Position numbers and translations under genes: made by a program | Notes under the pieces: generated by a model | What the model was told of the DNA's origin: nothing | Databases searched by the model: none | The model's input: the letters and a program-made list of their open reading frames with translations, nothing else | Shown: one piece after another, positions 48,682-58,240 of the stretch | How positions within the stretch are numbered: position 1 is the stretch's first letter | How the letters are laid out: the number at the start of each line of letters is the position of its first letter | Source: SAR116 cluster bacterium AG-426-I14 | Lineage (GTDB): Bacteria; Pseudomonadota; Alphaproteobacteria; Puniceispirillales; Marisalimonadaceae | Reading direction: 5' to 3' | Assembly: GCA_003210055.1 (NCBI GenBank) | Contig: QCNS01000008.1 | Span: 1-64,000, forward strand | DNA length: 64,000 bases

Positions 48682-49479
48682 ATGAATTTTCCATATATAC
48701 ATCCTATAGCATTTAGTATTGGACCTCTTGATATTCGTTGGTATTCTTTATCTTATATTGCTGGAATATTAATTAGTTGGATTATAGTTAGAAAATTCTT
48801 AATCAATTCAAATAAAAATATAAGTAAAGAATTCATTGATGAACTATTAAATTATACCGTTATCGGAATAATAGTTGGTGGTAGATTAGGATATGTATTA
48901 TTCTATAATTTTGAATATTATTTTTTTTCACCAATTGAAATATTAAAAATATGGAATGGTGGTATGTCATTCCATGGCGGACTAATAGGAATTATATTGG
49001 CTATTGTAATCTATTCAAATAAAAGAAAGATAAATTATTTAGAAATAACTGATATGATTGCATTAGTTAGTCCTATAGGAATATTTTTTGGAAGAATAGC
49101 TAATTTCATAAATGGAGAATTGTTCGGTAGAATTACAAATAGTAAGTTTGGAATTATTTTTCCAAATGGAGGAGATCTTCCAAGACACCCTAGTCAGTTG
49201 TATGAAGCTTTTTTTGAAGGAATTGCGATTTTCTTGATTTTGAACATATTATTTTTTTTTAGTAAATTTAGATTATATACAGGTTTTTTTTCAGGGATGT
49301 TTTTATTCTTGTATGGTTTTTTTAGATTTATTGTTGAATATTTTAGAGAACCAGACTCTCAAATTGGATATTTCTTTGAATTTGTTACTTTAGGACAAAT
49401 ATTATGCATTCCAATGATTATTTTAGGAATTTTTATTATTTCAAAAGTTATTAAAAAACAAAAACATGCAAAATCATAA
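48682..49479 (+). CDS. lgt: Prolipoprotein diacylglyceryl transferase
   Basis: Inner-membrane enzyme that adds diacylglycerol to the lipobox Cys of lipoproteins. Characteristic segments are IRWYSLSYIAGI, GGRLGYVLFYN, MSFHGGLIGII and GRIANFINGELFGR, followed by RHPSQLYEAFFEG. About seven membrane helices are visible in 265 residues. Its end overlaps the next gene by 14 bases, suggesting one operon through pgeF. Confidence 0.96.
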   Translation: MNFPYIHPIAFSIGPLDIRWYSLSYIAGILISWIIVRKFLINSNKNISKEFIDELLNYTVIGIIVGGRLGYVLFYNFEYYFFSPIEILKIWNGGMSFHGGLIGIILAIVIYSNKRKINYLEITDMIALVSPIGIFFGRIANFINGELFGRITNSKFGIIFPNGGDLPRHPSQLYEAFFEGIAIFLILNILFFFSKFRLYTGFFSGMFLFLYGFFRFIVEYFREPDSQIGYFFEFVTLGQILCIPMIILGIFIISKVIKKQKHAKS

Positions 49480-50641
49480 GATTATAAAAAAAATCAAAAA
49501 AATAATTGCCCTTGAAGGATATATTTCAATATATGATTTTTTAGATATTTCCCTCTATGATAAAAAAGATGGTTTTTATACAGTAAATAAAGAAATACTT
49601 GGAGCAAAAGGTCATTTTGTAACTGGACCAGAGATTTCTCAAATTTTTGGAGAACTAGTAACAATTTGGTTAATCGATTTTTTAAAAAAAACAAATTACA
49701 AAATAATAAATTTAATTGAACTCGGACCTGGAAATGGAACATTGATGGCAGATATGTTAAGAGTTTTTAAAAATATTTATTCTGATCAGTTAAAAATAAA
49801 CTTACATTTTTTAGAGAGTTCTGAACACCTGCAAATTAGACAAAAAAAAGCAATAAATAATTACAATTTAAAAGTATTCTGGCATAAAAACTTTGATAAT
49901 CTAGAAAAAAAATTGACGAACGCACCATGTATTTTTATTGCTAATGAGTTTTTTGATTGCTTGCCAATAAACCAATATATCTTAACAGACGGAAAAGAAT
50001 GGGAATCTAAAAACTGGAAAAAATTATGCGTTAAATATAATGAAAATCAATTTTACTTTGATAATTTACCTCTTGAGAATAATGAGAAAAATTTAATCGA
50101 AGAAATGTTGATTAATCATAGAGCTAATTTTAGCAAAGAAAAAAAAATAAAGTTTTTAGAAATTTCACCTCTGACAAATAGAATAATTTTAAGTATATCA
50201 AAACTTTTAAATAAATTTAATGGATTTACTTTATTTTTAGATTATGGCAAAAATAATCCATTTGGGAACACATTACAAGCAATATACCAGAATAGAAAAA
50301 TTTCCTTTTTTGAAAAAATTGGTCTTTCTGATTATACTAGTTTAGTGGACTTTTCAAATATTTATAATATCGCAAGGATTCATGATTTGATTGTATACCC
50401 ACCTATTAGTCAAAGAGATTTTTTCCTTCAGCTTGGTATTTTACAAAGAGCAGAACTGTTGAGTAAAAATTGCTCTAATTTAGAGAGAAGAAACTTATTA
50501 AGTTCAGTTGATAGGCTTATATCAAAAAAACATATGGGTGAAATTTTTAGAGTTTTTTGTATGACCAAAGAGAATTTTCAACCTATTGGATTTACAAAGT
50601 CAAATAAAGAAAATATATATGATAACTCATTCATTTCTTAG
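49466..50641 (+). CDS. MidA/NDUFAF7-like SAM-dependent methyltransferase
   Basis: Class I methyltransferase of the DUF185/NDUFAF7 family. The N-terminal ALEGYISIYDFLDISLYDKK and FVTGPEISQIFGEL and the SAM-binding ELGPGNGTLMADML are characteristic, as is IANEFFDCLPINQY. In eukaryotes the homologue methylates an Arg of a complex I subunit (NDUFS2), so a role in respiratory complex I is possible but not shown for bacteria. The length is 391 residues. It is coupled to lgt and pgeF by overlaps. Confidence 0.85.
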   Translation: MQNHKIIKKIKKIIALEGYISIYDFLDISLYDKKDGFYTVNKEILGAKGHFVTGPEISQIFGELVTIWLIDFLKKTNYKIINLIELGPGNGTLMADMLRVFKNIYSDQLKINLHFLESSEHLQIRQKKAINNYNLKVFWHKNFDNLEKKLTNAPCIFIANEFFDCLPINQYILTDGKEWESKNWKKLCVKYNENQFYFDNLPLENNEKNLIEEMLINHRANFSKEKKIKFLEISPLTNRIILSISKLLNKFNGFTLFLDYGKNNPFGNTLQAIYQNRKISFFEKIGLSDYTSLVDFSNIYNIARIHDLIVYPPISQRDFFLQLGILQRAELLSKNCSNLERRNLLSSVDRLISKKHMGEIFRVFCMTKENFQPIGFTKSNKENIYDNSFIS

Positions 50642-51392
50642 TATGCAAAATGTTGCTCATGGTTTTTTTTCATCTAAAGGAGGTGTTTCAAAAAAACCTT
50701 TTTTCAGTCTTAATTGTAGTTTTGATGTTCAAGATGAAAGAAAAAATGTAATACAAAATTTAGAAAAAGTTAAAAAAAAATTACGTTTAAAAAACTTATT
50801 AAAAATTAATCAAATACATTCTTCAAAAGTTAAAATTATAGAAAACCTTAAAAGTTTTAATTCAAAAATTGAAGGGGATGGAATAGTAACAAATCTTAAG
50901 AAAGTTGGAATTGCTATTTTGACTGCAGATTGTTGTCCAATTTTGTTAATGGACAAAAAAAATGAAATTATTGCAGCTTGTCATGCTGGTTGGAGAGGTG
51001 CTGTGTCTGGCATAGTTGAAGAAACTGTAAAAAGTATGGTTGATATTGGTGCAAATAAAAAAACTATTGTAGCTGTAATTGGTCCAACAATACATAAAAA
51101 ATCCTACGAAATTGGAAACGATGTTTTTAAGATAATAAGAAAAACAGATGTTTTTAAAAAAGAAATCATTACAGAGCTAAATAATGGAAAATATTTATTT
51201 GATCTTCCTTTATTTATAAAGCAAAAGCTTATCTTATCAGATGTCAGAAAAATTGGAGATGTAAACATTGATACCTATTCAAATATAAGTTTTTTCAGTC
51301 ATAGAAGAAAATTTCACGAAACATCAAAACTAAGAGAAAATAATAAAAAAATTTTAACTGGTAGACAAATTTCAATTATCGGATTAATTTAG
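50619..51392 (+). CDS. pgeF: Polyphenol oxidase/purine nucleoside phosphorylase family protein PgeF
   Basis: Member of the YfiH/YlmD family, long called laccase and now known for peptidoglycan editing (PgeF) and nucleoside hydrolysis in characterised cases. Metal ligands are in VAHGFFSSKGGVS, ILTADCCPIL and CHAGWRGAVSGI. I chose the ATG at 50619, since the N-terminus then matches relatives and the longer frame to 50586 lies inside the methyltransferase gene. Overlap with that gene is 23 bases. The length is 257 residues. Confidence 0.87.
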   Translation: MITHSFLSMQNVAHGFFSSKGGVSKKPFFSLNCSFDVQDERKNVIQNLEKVKKKLRLKNLLKINQIHSSKVKIIENLKSFNSKIEGDGIVTNLKKVGIAILTADCCPILLMDKKNEIIAACHAGWRGAVSGIVEETVKSMVDIGANKKTIVAVIGPTIHKKSYEIGNDVFKIIRKTDVFKKEIITELNNGKYLFDLPLFIKQKLILSDVRKIGDVNIDTYSNISFFSHRRKFHETSKLRENNKKILTGRQISIIGLI

Positions 51393-51492
51393 TTTTTTTA
51401 TGCCACATTTAATAATTTTTATGATAATGATTTTTATAGGTTTTTTTATAATGTTTTTTTTATAATAAATTTAATTTTTACAAAACAGATTT

Positions 51493-52425
51493 ATGAAAAT
51501 ACTTACATGTAACTCCAATTTGCCTTTAGCAGACGCAATTTCAAAAAATTTAAACATCAACCTTGTTCAGGCAGAGGTTAAACGCTTTGCAGATATGGAA
51601 ATATTTGTTGAAGTGAAAGAAAATGTAAGAGGGGAAGATATGTTTGTTATACAATCTACCTGTTATCCAGCTAATGATCATTTAATGGAACTATTAGTTA
51701 CTCTTGATGCATTAAAAAGAGCAAGTGCAAAAAGAGTTACAGCCGTTCTACCTTATTTTGGTTATGCTAGACAAGATAGAAAATCTGGCCCAAGAACTCC
51801 AATTTCTGCAAAATTAGTTGCTAATCTTATCACTTCTGCAGGTGCAGATAGAATTTTAACTATGGATTTACATGCAGGACAAATACAAGGTTTTTTTGAT
51901 ATCCCTACAGATAATTTAGTTTCTGGACCTGTTTTCATAAAAGATATAAAAGAAAGAAATATTGATGCTCCTATCGTCGTCGTCTCTCCAGACGTTGGAG
52001 GAGTTGTCAGGGCAAGGGCAATAGCAAAAAGAATTAATGCAAACTTGGCTATCATTGATAAAAGAAGAGAAAAGGCTGGAGAGTCTGAAGTTATGAATAT
52101 TATTGGTGATGTATCAAATCATCATTGTATATTAGTGGATGACATTGTTGATTCTGGTGGAACCTTGTGTAATGCGGCTGTTGCCCTAATTGAAGCAGGA
52201 GGATTGTCAGTTGATGCATATGTTACCCATGGGGTGTTATCTGGTTCTGCCGTGTCAAAAATAATTAATTCACCACTTGAAAATTTAGTTACAACAGATT
52301 CAATAAAGGCCACGGAAACCGTTAAGTTAGCATCTAATATCAGGCAATTATCTATTGCACCTCTTTTAGGTGAAGCGATTAGAAGAGTTCATACAGAATC
52401 TTCTGTTTCAAGTTTATTCAATTAA
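51493..52425 (+). CDS. prs: Ribose-phosphate pyrophosphokinase
   Basis: Makes PRPP from ribose 5-phosphate and ATP for nucleotides, His and Trp. Key segments: [36 protein letters not shown], the divalent-cation site [29 protein letters not shown] and the PRPP loop [15 protein letters not shown]. The length is 310 residues. Roughly 100 AT-rich bases precede it and hold nothing recognisable. Confidence 0.98.
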   Translation: MKILTCNSNLPLADAISKNLNINLVQAEVKRFADMEIFVEVKENVRGEDMFVIQSTCYPANDHLMELLVTLDALKRASAKRVTAVLPYFGYARQDRKSGPRTPISAKLVANLITSAGADRILTMDLHAGQIQGFFDIPTDNLVSGPVFIKDIKERNIDAPIVVVSPDVGGVVRARAIAKRINANLAIIDKRREKAGESEVMNIIGDVSNHHCILVDDIVDSGGTLCNAAVALIEAGGLSVDAYVTHGVLSGSAVSKIINSPLENLVTTDSIKATETVKLASNIRQLSIAPLLGEAIRRVHTESSVSSLFN

Positions 52426-52496
52426 ATAATATTTTTACTTTCATTTTTTTCTATTAAAGGTTATTAATTCATCATTCATTTGCACCCCTGGAGGCA

Positions 52497-52523
52497 ATGA
52501 AACTAATTAGGAGTAAAATTTAA
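52497..52523 (+). CDS. Possible leader minigene of rplY
   Basis: An eight-codon frame (MKLIRSKI, stop TAA) whose stop shares its last base with the rplY ATG (TAATG). GGAGG stands only two bases before its ATG, closer than normal. A separate AGGAG at the proper distance serves rplY itself. It could be a coupling or autoregulatory leader, or chance. Confidence 0.2.
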   Translation: MKLIRSKI

Positions 52524-53188
52524 TGGAAACAATTGATATTGAAGCAAATTTTCGAGAAAAAGTTGGTAAGGGGTCTGCTAGATTTGCAAGAAGAAATGGT
52601 TTAGTCCCTGCTGTTATATATGGTAACAAAGAAAAAGCTATATCTATCTCTTTGGACTCTAAAAATTGGAAGCAACTAATTCAAAAACCAGGTATTTTTG
52701 GTCAACTTTTGAATATAAATATTGATAAAGAAAAATACTTTGTGCTACCAAGAGACATTCAACTTCACCCTGTAACCGAAGAAACACTTCATGTAGATTT
52801 TTTAAGGGTTACTAGCAATTCAACTGTAAATGTTGGTATTTTAGTTGAATTTATAAATGAAGATAAATGTACCGGTTTAAAACTTGGGGGAGTTTTAAAC
52901 GTTGTACGTTCACAAGTAGAATTAAAGTGTCCTGCTACGTCAATTCCTGAAAAAATCACGGTTGATTTGGAAGGTCTTAATGTTGGTGACACAATTCACA
53001 TTAGTTCTATATCACTACCAGATGGATGTGTTCCTACTATTGCCGATAGAGATTTTACTGTTGCTACAATTGCATCACCTAGGGGTGGAATGAGCGATGA
53101 AGAAGAGCAAACTACTGAAGAAGAAACTACTACAGATGATGAAACAACAGAAAGTCAAAAAGAAGAAGACAAAAAAGAAGGTGAATAA
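52523..53188 (+). CDS. rplY: 50S ribosomal protein L25/CTC
   Basis: 5S rRNA-binding protein of the long CTC form. The N-terminal L25 domain runs to about residue 95 (GKGSARFARRNGLVPAVIYG; PRDIQLHPVTEETLHVDFLR). A second beta domain follows to about 185 (KCPATSIPEKITVDLEGLN; LPDGCVPTIADRDFTVATI). A highly acidic Thr/Glu tail ends the 221 residues. AGGAG sits nine bases upstream of the ATG. pth follows, the usual rplY-pth-ychF order. Confidence 0.96.
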   Translation: METIDIEANFREKVGKGSARFARRNGLVPAVIYGNKEKAISISLDSKNWKQLIQKPGIFGQLLNINIDKEKYFVLPRDIQLHPVTEETLHVDFLRVTSNSTVNVGILVEFINEDKCTGLKLGGVLNVVRSQVELKCPATSIPEKITVDLEGLNVGDTIHISSISLPDGCVPTIADRDFTVATIASPRGGMSDEEEQTTEEETTTDDETTESQKEEDKKEGE

Positions 53189-53205
53189 TATAATTAATTA
53201 ATCAA

Positions 53206-53766
53206 ATGTATCTTTTTATTGGTTTAGGAAACCCTGGATTAAAATATATGTACAATAGACATAATATCGGTTATCTGATTATCGATAAAATATATGAAGT
53301 ATACAAATTCCCAAAATTTCTTCAGAAAAAGAATTCTTTTTTATCAATTAAAAAAATAGAAAATCAAAAAGTAATATTACTTAAACCAACTACTTTCATG
53401 AATCTTTCTGGAGTTAGTGTGCAAAACATAAAATCTTTTTACAATATAAAAAATGAAAATATTTTTGTTTTTCATGATGAAATAGATTTGAAGCCCTCTG
53501 AAATTAAAATCAAAAAAGGTGGGGGTAACAATGGTCATAATGGATTAAAATCAATAGATAATTTTATTGGTAACGATTATTACAGAATAAGAATAGGTGT
53601 AGGGAGACCTGCTAATAATATGTTATATAAAAAAAGTGAAATTGTCTCTAATTGGGTGTTATCTGATTTTTCAAATAAAGAAAAAAAAGAATGGTTAGAG
53701 AGTAGTCTTAATTTAATTTCAGAAAAATTCAAAAGCTTAAAAAATAAGGAATTTGATGTTTTTTGA
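53206..53766 (+). CDS. pth: Peptidyl-tRNA hydrolase
   Basis: Recycles peptidyl-tRNA released from stalled ribosomes. It shows FIGLGNPGLKYMYNRHNIGY (catalytic His), LLKPTTFMNLSG, VFHDEIDL (catalytic Asp) and KKGGGNNGHNGLKSI. The length is 186 residues. It lies 17 bases after rplY and 31 before ychF. Confidence 0.97.
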   Translation: MYLFIGLGNPGLKYMYNRHNIGYLIIDKIYEVYKFPKFLQKKNSFLSIKKIENQKVILLKPTTFMNLSGVSVQNIKSFYNIKNENIFVFHDEIDLKPSEIKIKKGGGNNGHNGLKSIDNFIGNDYYRIRIGVGRPANNMLYKKSEIVSNWVLSDFSNKEKKEWLESSLNLISEKFKSLKNKEFDVF

Positions 53767-53797
53767 CAATAATATTTTACTAATTTTGGAGTGATTT

Positions 53798-54898
53798 TTG
53801 GGTTTTAAATGTGGTATAATAGGATTACCAAACGTTGGCAAATCAACATTATTTAATGCATTGACTGAAACAACTTCAGCTGATGCTGCTAACTACCCCT
53901 TTTGCACTATTGAACCAAATATTGGTAATGTAATAGTACCAGATAAAAGACTAGACGAATTAGCTAAAATAGCAAATTCAAGAAATGTTATTCCAACCCA
54001 AATTCAATTTGTTGATATAGCTGGTTTGGTTAAAGGTGCAAGTAAAGGAGAAGGGTTGGGTAACAAATTTCTTTCTCATATTAGGGAAGTTGACGCAATC
54101 ATTCATGTTTTAAGATGCTTTGAAAATTCTGAAATCACTCATGTAAATGAAAAGGTAAATCCAATAAATGATGTTGAAACAGTGGAAACTGAGTTATTAC
54201 TTGCTGATATCTCTACCTTAGAAAAACAAATGATGAATTTAAAAAAAAAAATCAGAGGAAATGATCCAGAACTAAAAAAACTCTATGGTCTTATGGAGAT
54301 TTTAATTAATCACCTTACTGAAGGAAAAAAAGCTGAGGAATATCATCCCCCTAATGTAGATGATTATAAACTTATTAAAAGCTTACATCTTTTAACCTCA
54401 AAACCTCAATTATATGTATGTAATGTTTCTGAGAACGACATTATCGATGGAAATAATTATACTACACAAGTTATAAATAATTTTTCGAAAAATAATTCTA
54501 AAGTAATTTTAATTTCTAGCTTGATAGAATCTGAAATAGCCATGTTAAATAATTCGGATAAAAAAGAATTTTTAGGTGATCTTGGTTTAAATGAAACTGG
54601 ATTGGCAAAATTAATCAAATATGGATATGAGCTTTTAAATTTGATTACTTTTTTTACTGTAGGACCAAAAGAAACTAGAGCTTGGACAGTGAATAAAGGT
54701 TCTTCAGCTTCCAAAGCTGCTGGAAAGATACATTCTGATTTTGAAAAAGGATTTATAAGAGCTGAAACATTCGGTTATAATGAATTTATACAATTTAATG
54801 GAGAACAAGGCACTAAAGATGCTGGTAGATTAAGAATAGAAGGTTCTGATTACATCGTTCAAGATGGTGATATATTTAATTTTAGGTTTAATGTATAA
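53798..54898 (+). CDS. ychF: Redox-regulated ATPase/GTPase YchF
   Basis: OBG-family P-loop protein that prefers ATP and binds ribosomes. It has P-loop GLPNVGKSTLFNAL, the switch YPFCTIEPNIG and FVDIAGLVKGASKGEGLG, a coiled-coil insertion and a C-terminal TGS domain (TFFTVGPKETRAWTV to the end). The start is a TTG with a GGAG site seven bases upstream; no ATG fits the P-loop position. The length is 366 residues. Confidence 0.96.
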   Translation: MGFKCGIIGLPNVGKSTLFNALTETTSADAANYPFCTIEPNIGNVIVPDKRLDELAKIANSRNVIPTQIQFVDIAGLVKGASKGEGLGNKFLSHIREVDAIIHVLRCFENSEITHVNEKVNPINDVETVETELLLADISTLEKQMMNLKKKIRGNDPELKKLYGLMEILINHLTEGKKAEEYHPPNVDDYKLIKSLHLLTSKPQLYVCNVSENDIIDGNNYTTQVINNFSKNNSKVILISSLIESEIAMLNNSDKKEFLGDLGLNETGLAKLIKYGYELLNLITFFTVGPKETRAWTVNKGSSASKAAGKIHSDFEKGFIRAETFGYNEFIQFNGEQGTKDAGRLRIEGSDYIVQDGDIFNFRFNV

Positions 54899-54913
54899 AT
54901 TTTAGGAGTAACA

Positions 54914-55579
54914 ATGTCACAATATACAAAATTGTTAACAAAAGATGATCATCACTTTGAAGCTTTTGTTACTCGACCAAGACATATAGTAAAAGGTGGA
55001 ATTGTAATAATTCAAGAGATTTTTGGAGTGAATAATCATATTAAAGAAGTATGTAACCATTACTCTAAACAGGGATATTTATGCATATCACCTTGCCTTT
55101 TTGATAGACAAAAGCCAAAAATTGAATTGGGTTACGATGATAATAGTATTGCTGAAGGAAGGAGATTAAAAGAATTATATAATGATGTTGCTCTTCAAGA
55201 GATTGAGGCATCCATTTCATACGTTCGTTCAGCTGGTAAAGTTAGTGTTATAGGATATTGTTGGGGTGGCTCACTTGCTTGGAGATCTGCATGTACCTTT
55301 GATGAATTGTCAGCTAGTATTGTATATTATGGAGGAGATGTTCCAAAATTAAGTAAACTTAAACCAAGGTGTGAGGTTATCTGTCACTTTGGAGAGTTAG
55401 ATAAATCTATTCCTATAAATTTAGTTAATGATTTTAAAACATTTCATAAGAATGTTAGGGTATACACTTATCCCGCTGATCATGGTTTTAACTGTGATCA
55501 TAGAATACAGTACAACCCAAAGTGTGCAGAAATTGCATTCGATAGAAGTATAAAATTTCTTGAAACTTTTTTGACTTAA
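54914..55579 (+). CDS. Dienelactone hydrolase family protein
   Basis: Alpha/beta hydrolase. The Cys nucleophile lies in VIGYCWGGSLAW, the Asp in CHFGELDKSIP and the His in YPADHGFNCDH, in the order and spacing of carboxymethylenebutenolidase. The length is 221 residues. The substrate is unknown; no aromatic degradation genes are near. Its last four bases overlap the petC stop on the opposite strand. Confidence 0.88.
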   Translation: MSQYTKLLTKDDHHFEAFVTRPRHIVKGGIVIIQEIFGVNNHIKEVCNHYSKQGYLCISPCLFDRQKPKIELGYDDNSIAEGRRLKELYNDVALQEIEASISYVRSAGKVSVIGYCWGGSLAWRSACTFDELSASIVYYGGDVPKLSKLKPRCEVICHFGELDKSIPINLVNDFKTFHKNVRVYTYPADHGFNCDHRIQYNPKCAEIAFDRSIKFLETFLT

Positions 55580-56352
55580 ACCTTTTTCTTTATTGGAGCC
55601 CAAATTTGTTTCATTGAGAAATAAGCAAGAATAGAAAACACAATCAAAAAAGAAATTACTGTAACACCAAGTCTTTTCCTATTCTCCATTTCTGGCTCAG
55701 ATGCCCATGCTAAAAAAGTTGTAACATCTTTAGACATTTGCAATTCTGTTGCCTTTGTACCATCGGCGTACTCCACTCCATCTTCATATATAGGTTGTGG
55801 CATACCTATGAGTTTACCTGGATAATAAGTATTATAATACATTCCCTCAGGCACATTGAAATCTTTTGGTGCATCTTTATAACCGCTTAAAAGAGCATGT
55901 AAATAGTTTGCTCCATCTGCTCTTGCTTTGACAATAAGAGATAAATCTGGAGGATAAGCTCCTCCATTAGCAGCTCGTGCCGCTTGCTCGTTTGGATAAG
56001 GAGAGACAAAAGTATCACTTGGTCTGCCAGGTCTTACAAAAGGTTCGCCATTATCGTTTGGTCCATCTGTTATTTCGAATTGAGCAGAAAGTGCTTTTAA
56101 TTCTTCATTATTGTAACCAAGCCCGCTTAAATGTCTGTATGATAACAACCTCATCCCATGACAGCCTGAACAAACTTCCCTGTAAACTTGAAAACCGCGT
56201 TGAGCCGATGCTTTATCAAAAGTTCCAAAAATTCCTGAAAATGACCAATCTTGGGATGGGTATTCAATGTTAGTCGAAGCCGCTAGAGAAGTTTTATAAA
56301 AACATAAAAATATTATAAAAAAATATATTTTAAATGTTAAATTTTTATACAT
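55576..56352 (-). CDS. petC: Cytochrome c1 of the bc1 complex
   Basis: Membrane-anchored c-type cytochrome passing electrons from the Rieske protein to soluble cytochrome c. An N-terminal signal peptide leads to the heme motif CSGCHG (about residues 62-67) with RLLSYRHLSG. The likely Met ligand is in KLIGMPQPI, and a C-terminal anchor helix sits at about 230-250. The length is 258 residues. It is the last gene of the petABC operon and starts directly after petB. Confidence 0.95.
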   Translation of the reverse strand: MYKNLTFKIYFFIIFLCFYKTSLAASTNIEYPSQDWSFSGIFGTFDKASAQRGFQVYREVCSGCHGMRLLSYRHLSGLGYNNEELKALSAQFEITDGPNDNGEPFVRPGRPSDTFVSPYPNEQAARAANGGAYPPDLSLIVKARADGANYLHALLSGYKDAPKDFNVPEGMYYNTYYPGKLIGMPQPIYEDGVEYADGTKATELQMSKDVTTFLAWASEPEMENRKRLGVTVISFLIVFSILAYFSMKQIWAPIKKKV

Positions 56353-57603
56353 TTACTTCTTCTCTCTTACTGCTGCTGCTGTTGAAAAACTTGAGCTGGA
56401 GAGTATTGGCTTAGAAATAGATATCGGCAATGGTCTTGTTTTTTCAATATTTGGTAAAAGAGGTAATAAGATAATAAAATGAAAAAAGTAATAACCTGTA
56501 GCAACTCTAGACAATAGTACGTAAATTCCTTCAGCTGGCTTTGCCCCTAGATAGCCAAGGAGAATACAATCAAAAACTAAAATCCAAAAGAATAGTTTAT
56601 AAATAGGTCTAAACTGAGAAGATCTTATTGGAGATTTATCTAGCCACGGTAAAATAAATAGTACTGCAATTGCTCCAAACATGAACAACACGCCTCCGAG
56701 CTTATCTGGTATAGCTCTCAGGATAGCATAAAATGGAAGAAAATACCATTCAGGAACTATATGAGCAGGTGTTTGCATTGCATTAGCAGGTATGTAATTG
56801 TCAGGATGACCCATAAAGTTAGGAAAAAAGAATACAGCTGCAGCAAAAATAGTTGCAAAAACTGAAAGCCCGAACAAATCCTTAATTGTGTAATATGGAT
56901 GAAATGGAATTGTATCTTGTTTGCCTTTGGCATCAATACCTATCGGGTTATTAGAACCAAACCTATGTAATGCAACAAGGTGAAGAATAACTAAACCTAC
57001 AATTAAAAAAGGAAGTAAATAATGTAATGAGAAAAACCTATTTAAAGTAGGATTGTCTACTGAAAATCCTCCCCATAACCAAGTAACAATGCTCTCACCA
57101 ACTAGAGGAACCGCAGAAAACAAATTTGTTATAACTGTTGCACCCCAAAAACTCATCTGTCCCCATGGTAAAACGTAACCCATAAAAGCAGTAGCCATCA
57201 TTAATAGTAAAATTAGTACACCTAATATCCATAGTATTTCCCTTGGAGCCTTATATGAACCATAATAAAGCCCACGGAAAATATGGATATAAACTACAAT
57301 AAAGAAAAAACTAGCACCATTCATGTGAATATATCTTAATAACCACCCATGGTTAACATCCCTCATAATTCTCTCAACTGAGTCAAAGGCATAATCTACA
57401 TGAGCGGTATAATTCATCGAAAGAACTATTCCAGTAATTATCATTACGACAAGTGTTATACCAGCCAATGATCCAAAATTCCAAAAATAGTTTAAATTTT
57501 TTGGGGTTGGATATTCATTTAACTCATGATTAAGAAATGTAAATATTGGTAGTCTATAATCAATCCATTCAACAACAGAATTCTTACTTTTATTTTTACT
57601 CAT
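56353..57603 (-). CDS. petB: Cytochrome b of the bc1 complex
   Basis: Core quinol-oxidising subunit with eight membrane helices over 416 residues. The paired heme-ligand His residues lie in [22 protein letters not shown] and in [20 protein letters not shown]. The quinol-site segments WGATVITNL and [17 protein letters not shown] are present. It is a full-length fused form (not split as in chloroplasts). petA precedes it by 17 bases. Confidence 0.97.
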   Translation of the reverse strand: MSKNKSKNSVVEWIDYRLPIFTFLNHELNEYPTPKNLNYFWNFGSLAGITLVVMIITGIVLSMNYTAHVDYAFDSVERIMRDVNHGWLLRYIHMNGASFFFIVVYIHIFRGLYYGSYKAPREILWILGVLILLLMMATAFMGYVLPWGQMSFWGATVITNLFSAVPLVGESIVTWLWGGFSVDNPTLNRFFSLHYLLPFLIVGLVILHLVALHRFGSNNPIGIDAKGKQDTIPFHPYYTIKDLFGLSVFATIFAAAVFFFPNFMGHPDNYIPANAMQTPAHIVPEWYFLPFYAILRAIPDKLGGVLFMFGAIAVLFILPWLDKSPIRSSQFRPIYKLFFWILVFDCILLGYLGAKPAEGIYVLLSRVATGYYFFHFIILLPLLPNIEKTRPLPISISKPILSSSSFSTAAAVREKK

Positions 57604-57620
57604 TTTTATTTAAATCCTTA

Positions 57621-58148
57621 CTAACCTATTCTTATTAACTTATCTGACAAAAATTTATAATTTGGAACTTCCAAGTTTACAGGTGCGGGACCTTTTCTTA
57701 TCCTTCCAGAATGATCATAATGAGACCCATGACAAGGACAAAACCAACCTCCATACTCACCTTTTACATCGCCGGTTTTTTGTCCAAGAGGGACACAGCC
57801 CAAATGAGTACAAACACCAACTAACACTATATATTTTTCATTTAAAACTCTATCTTCATCTTTTTGAGGATCTTTAAGATTATCTAAATTTTCTTTTTTA
57901 GCAGACATAATTTCTTCTTTTGTTCTATGCCTTATAAAGACTGGTTTCCCTCTCCACTTAACTGTGATTGCTTGTCCTTCTTCTAACGGCTCAAGATCAA
58001 CTTCTGTTGATGCTAATGCAAGAGTATCTGCAGCTGGATTCATTTGGTCAATTAATGGCCAAACAAATGAACCGGCTCCAACCGCTCCAAACGCATAAGT
58101 TGATATAACTAAAAAATCTCTTCTATTATTGTTTTCTTTTTTTGCCAT
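57621..58148 (-). CDS. petA: Ubiquinol-cytochrome c reductase iron-sulfur (Rieske) subunit
   Basis: Carries the mobile [2Fe-2S] cluster of complex III. A twin-arginine-like NNRRDFLVIST precedes the single membrane anchor (about residues 15-35). Cluster ligands are in CTHLGCVPLG and CPCHGSHYD. The length is 175 residues. It is the first gene of petABC; the 92 bases before it separate it from hemF and could hold a promoter. Confidence 0.97.
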   Translation of the reverse strand: MAKKENNNRRDFLVISTYAFGAVGAGSFVWPLIDQMNPAADTLALASTEVDLEPLEEGQAITVKWRGKPVFIRHRTKEEIMSAKKENLDNLKDPQKDEDRVLNEKYIVLVGVCTHLGCVPLGQKTGDVKGEYGGWFCPCHGSHYDHSGRIRKGPAPVNLEVPNYKFLSDKLIRIG

Positions 58149-58240
58149 AAAATTCTTAGATGTAACCTAATATTTATATAGACCCGAATAAGAATAATTT
58201 CTAGTAATTTTTTAATTAATTTTCATTTTAATTACTTTTT

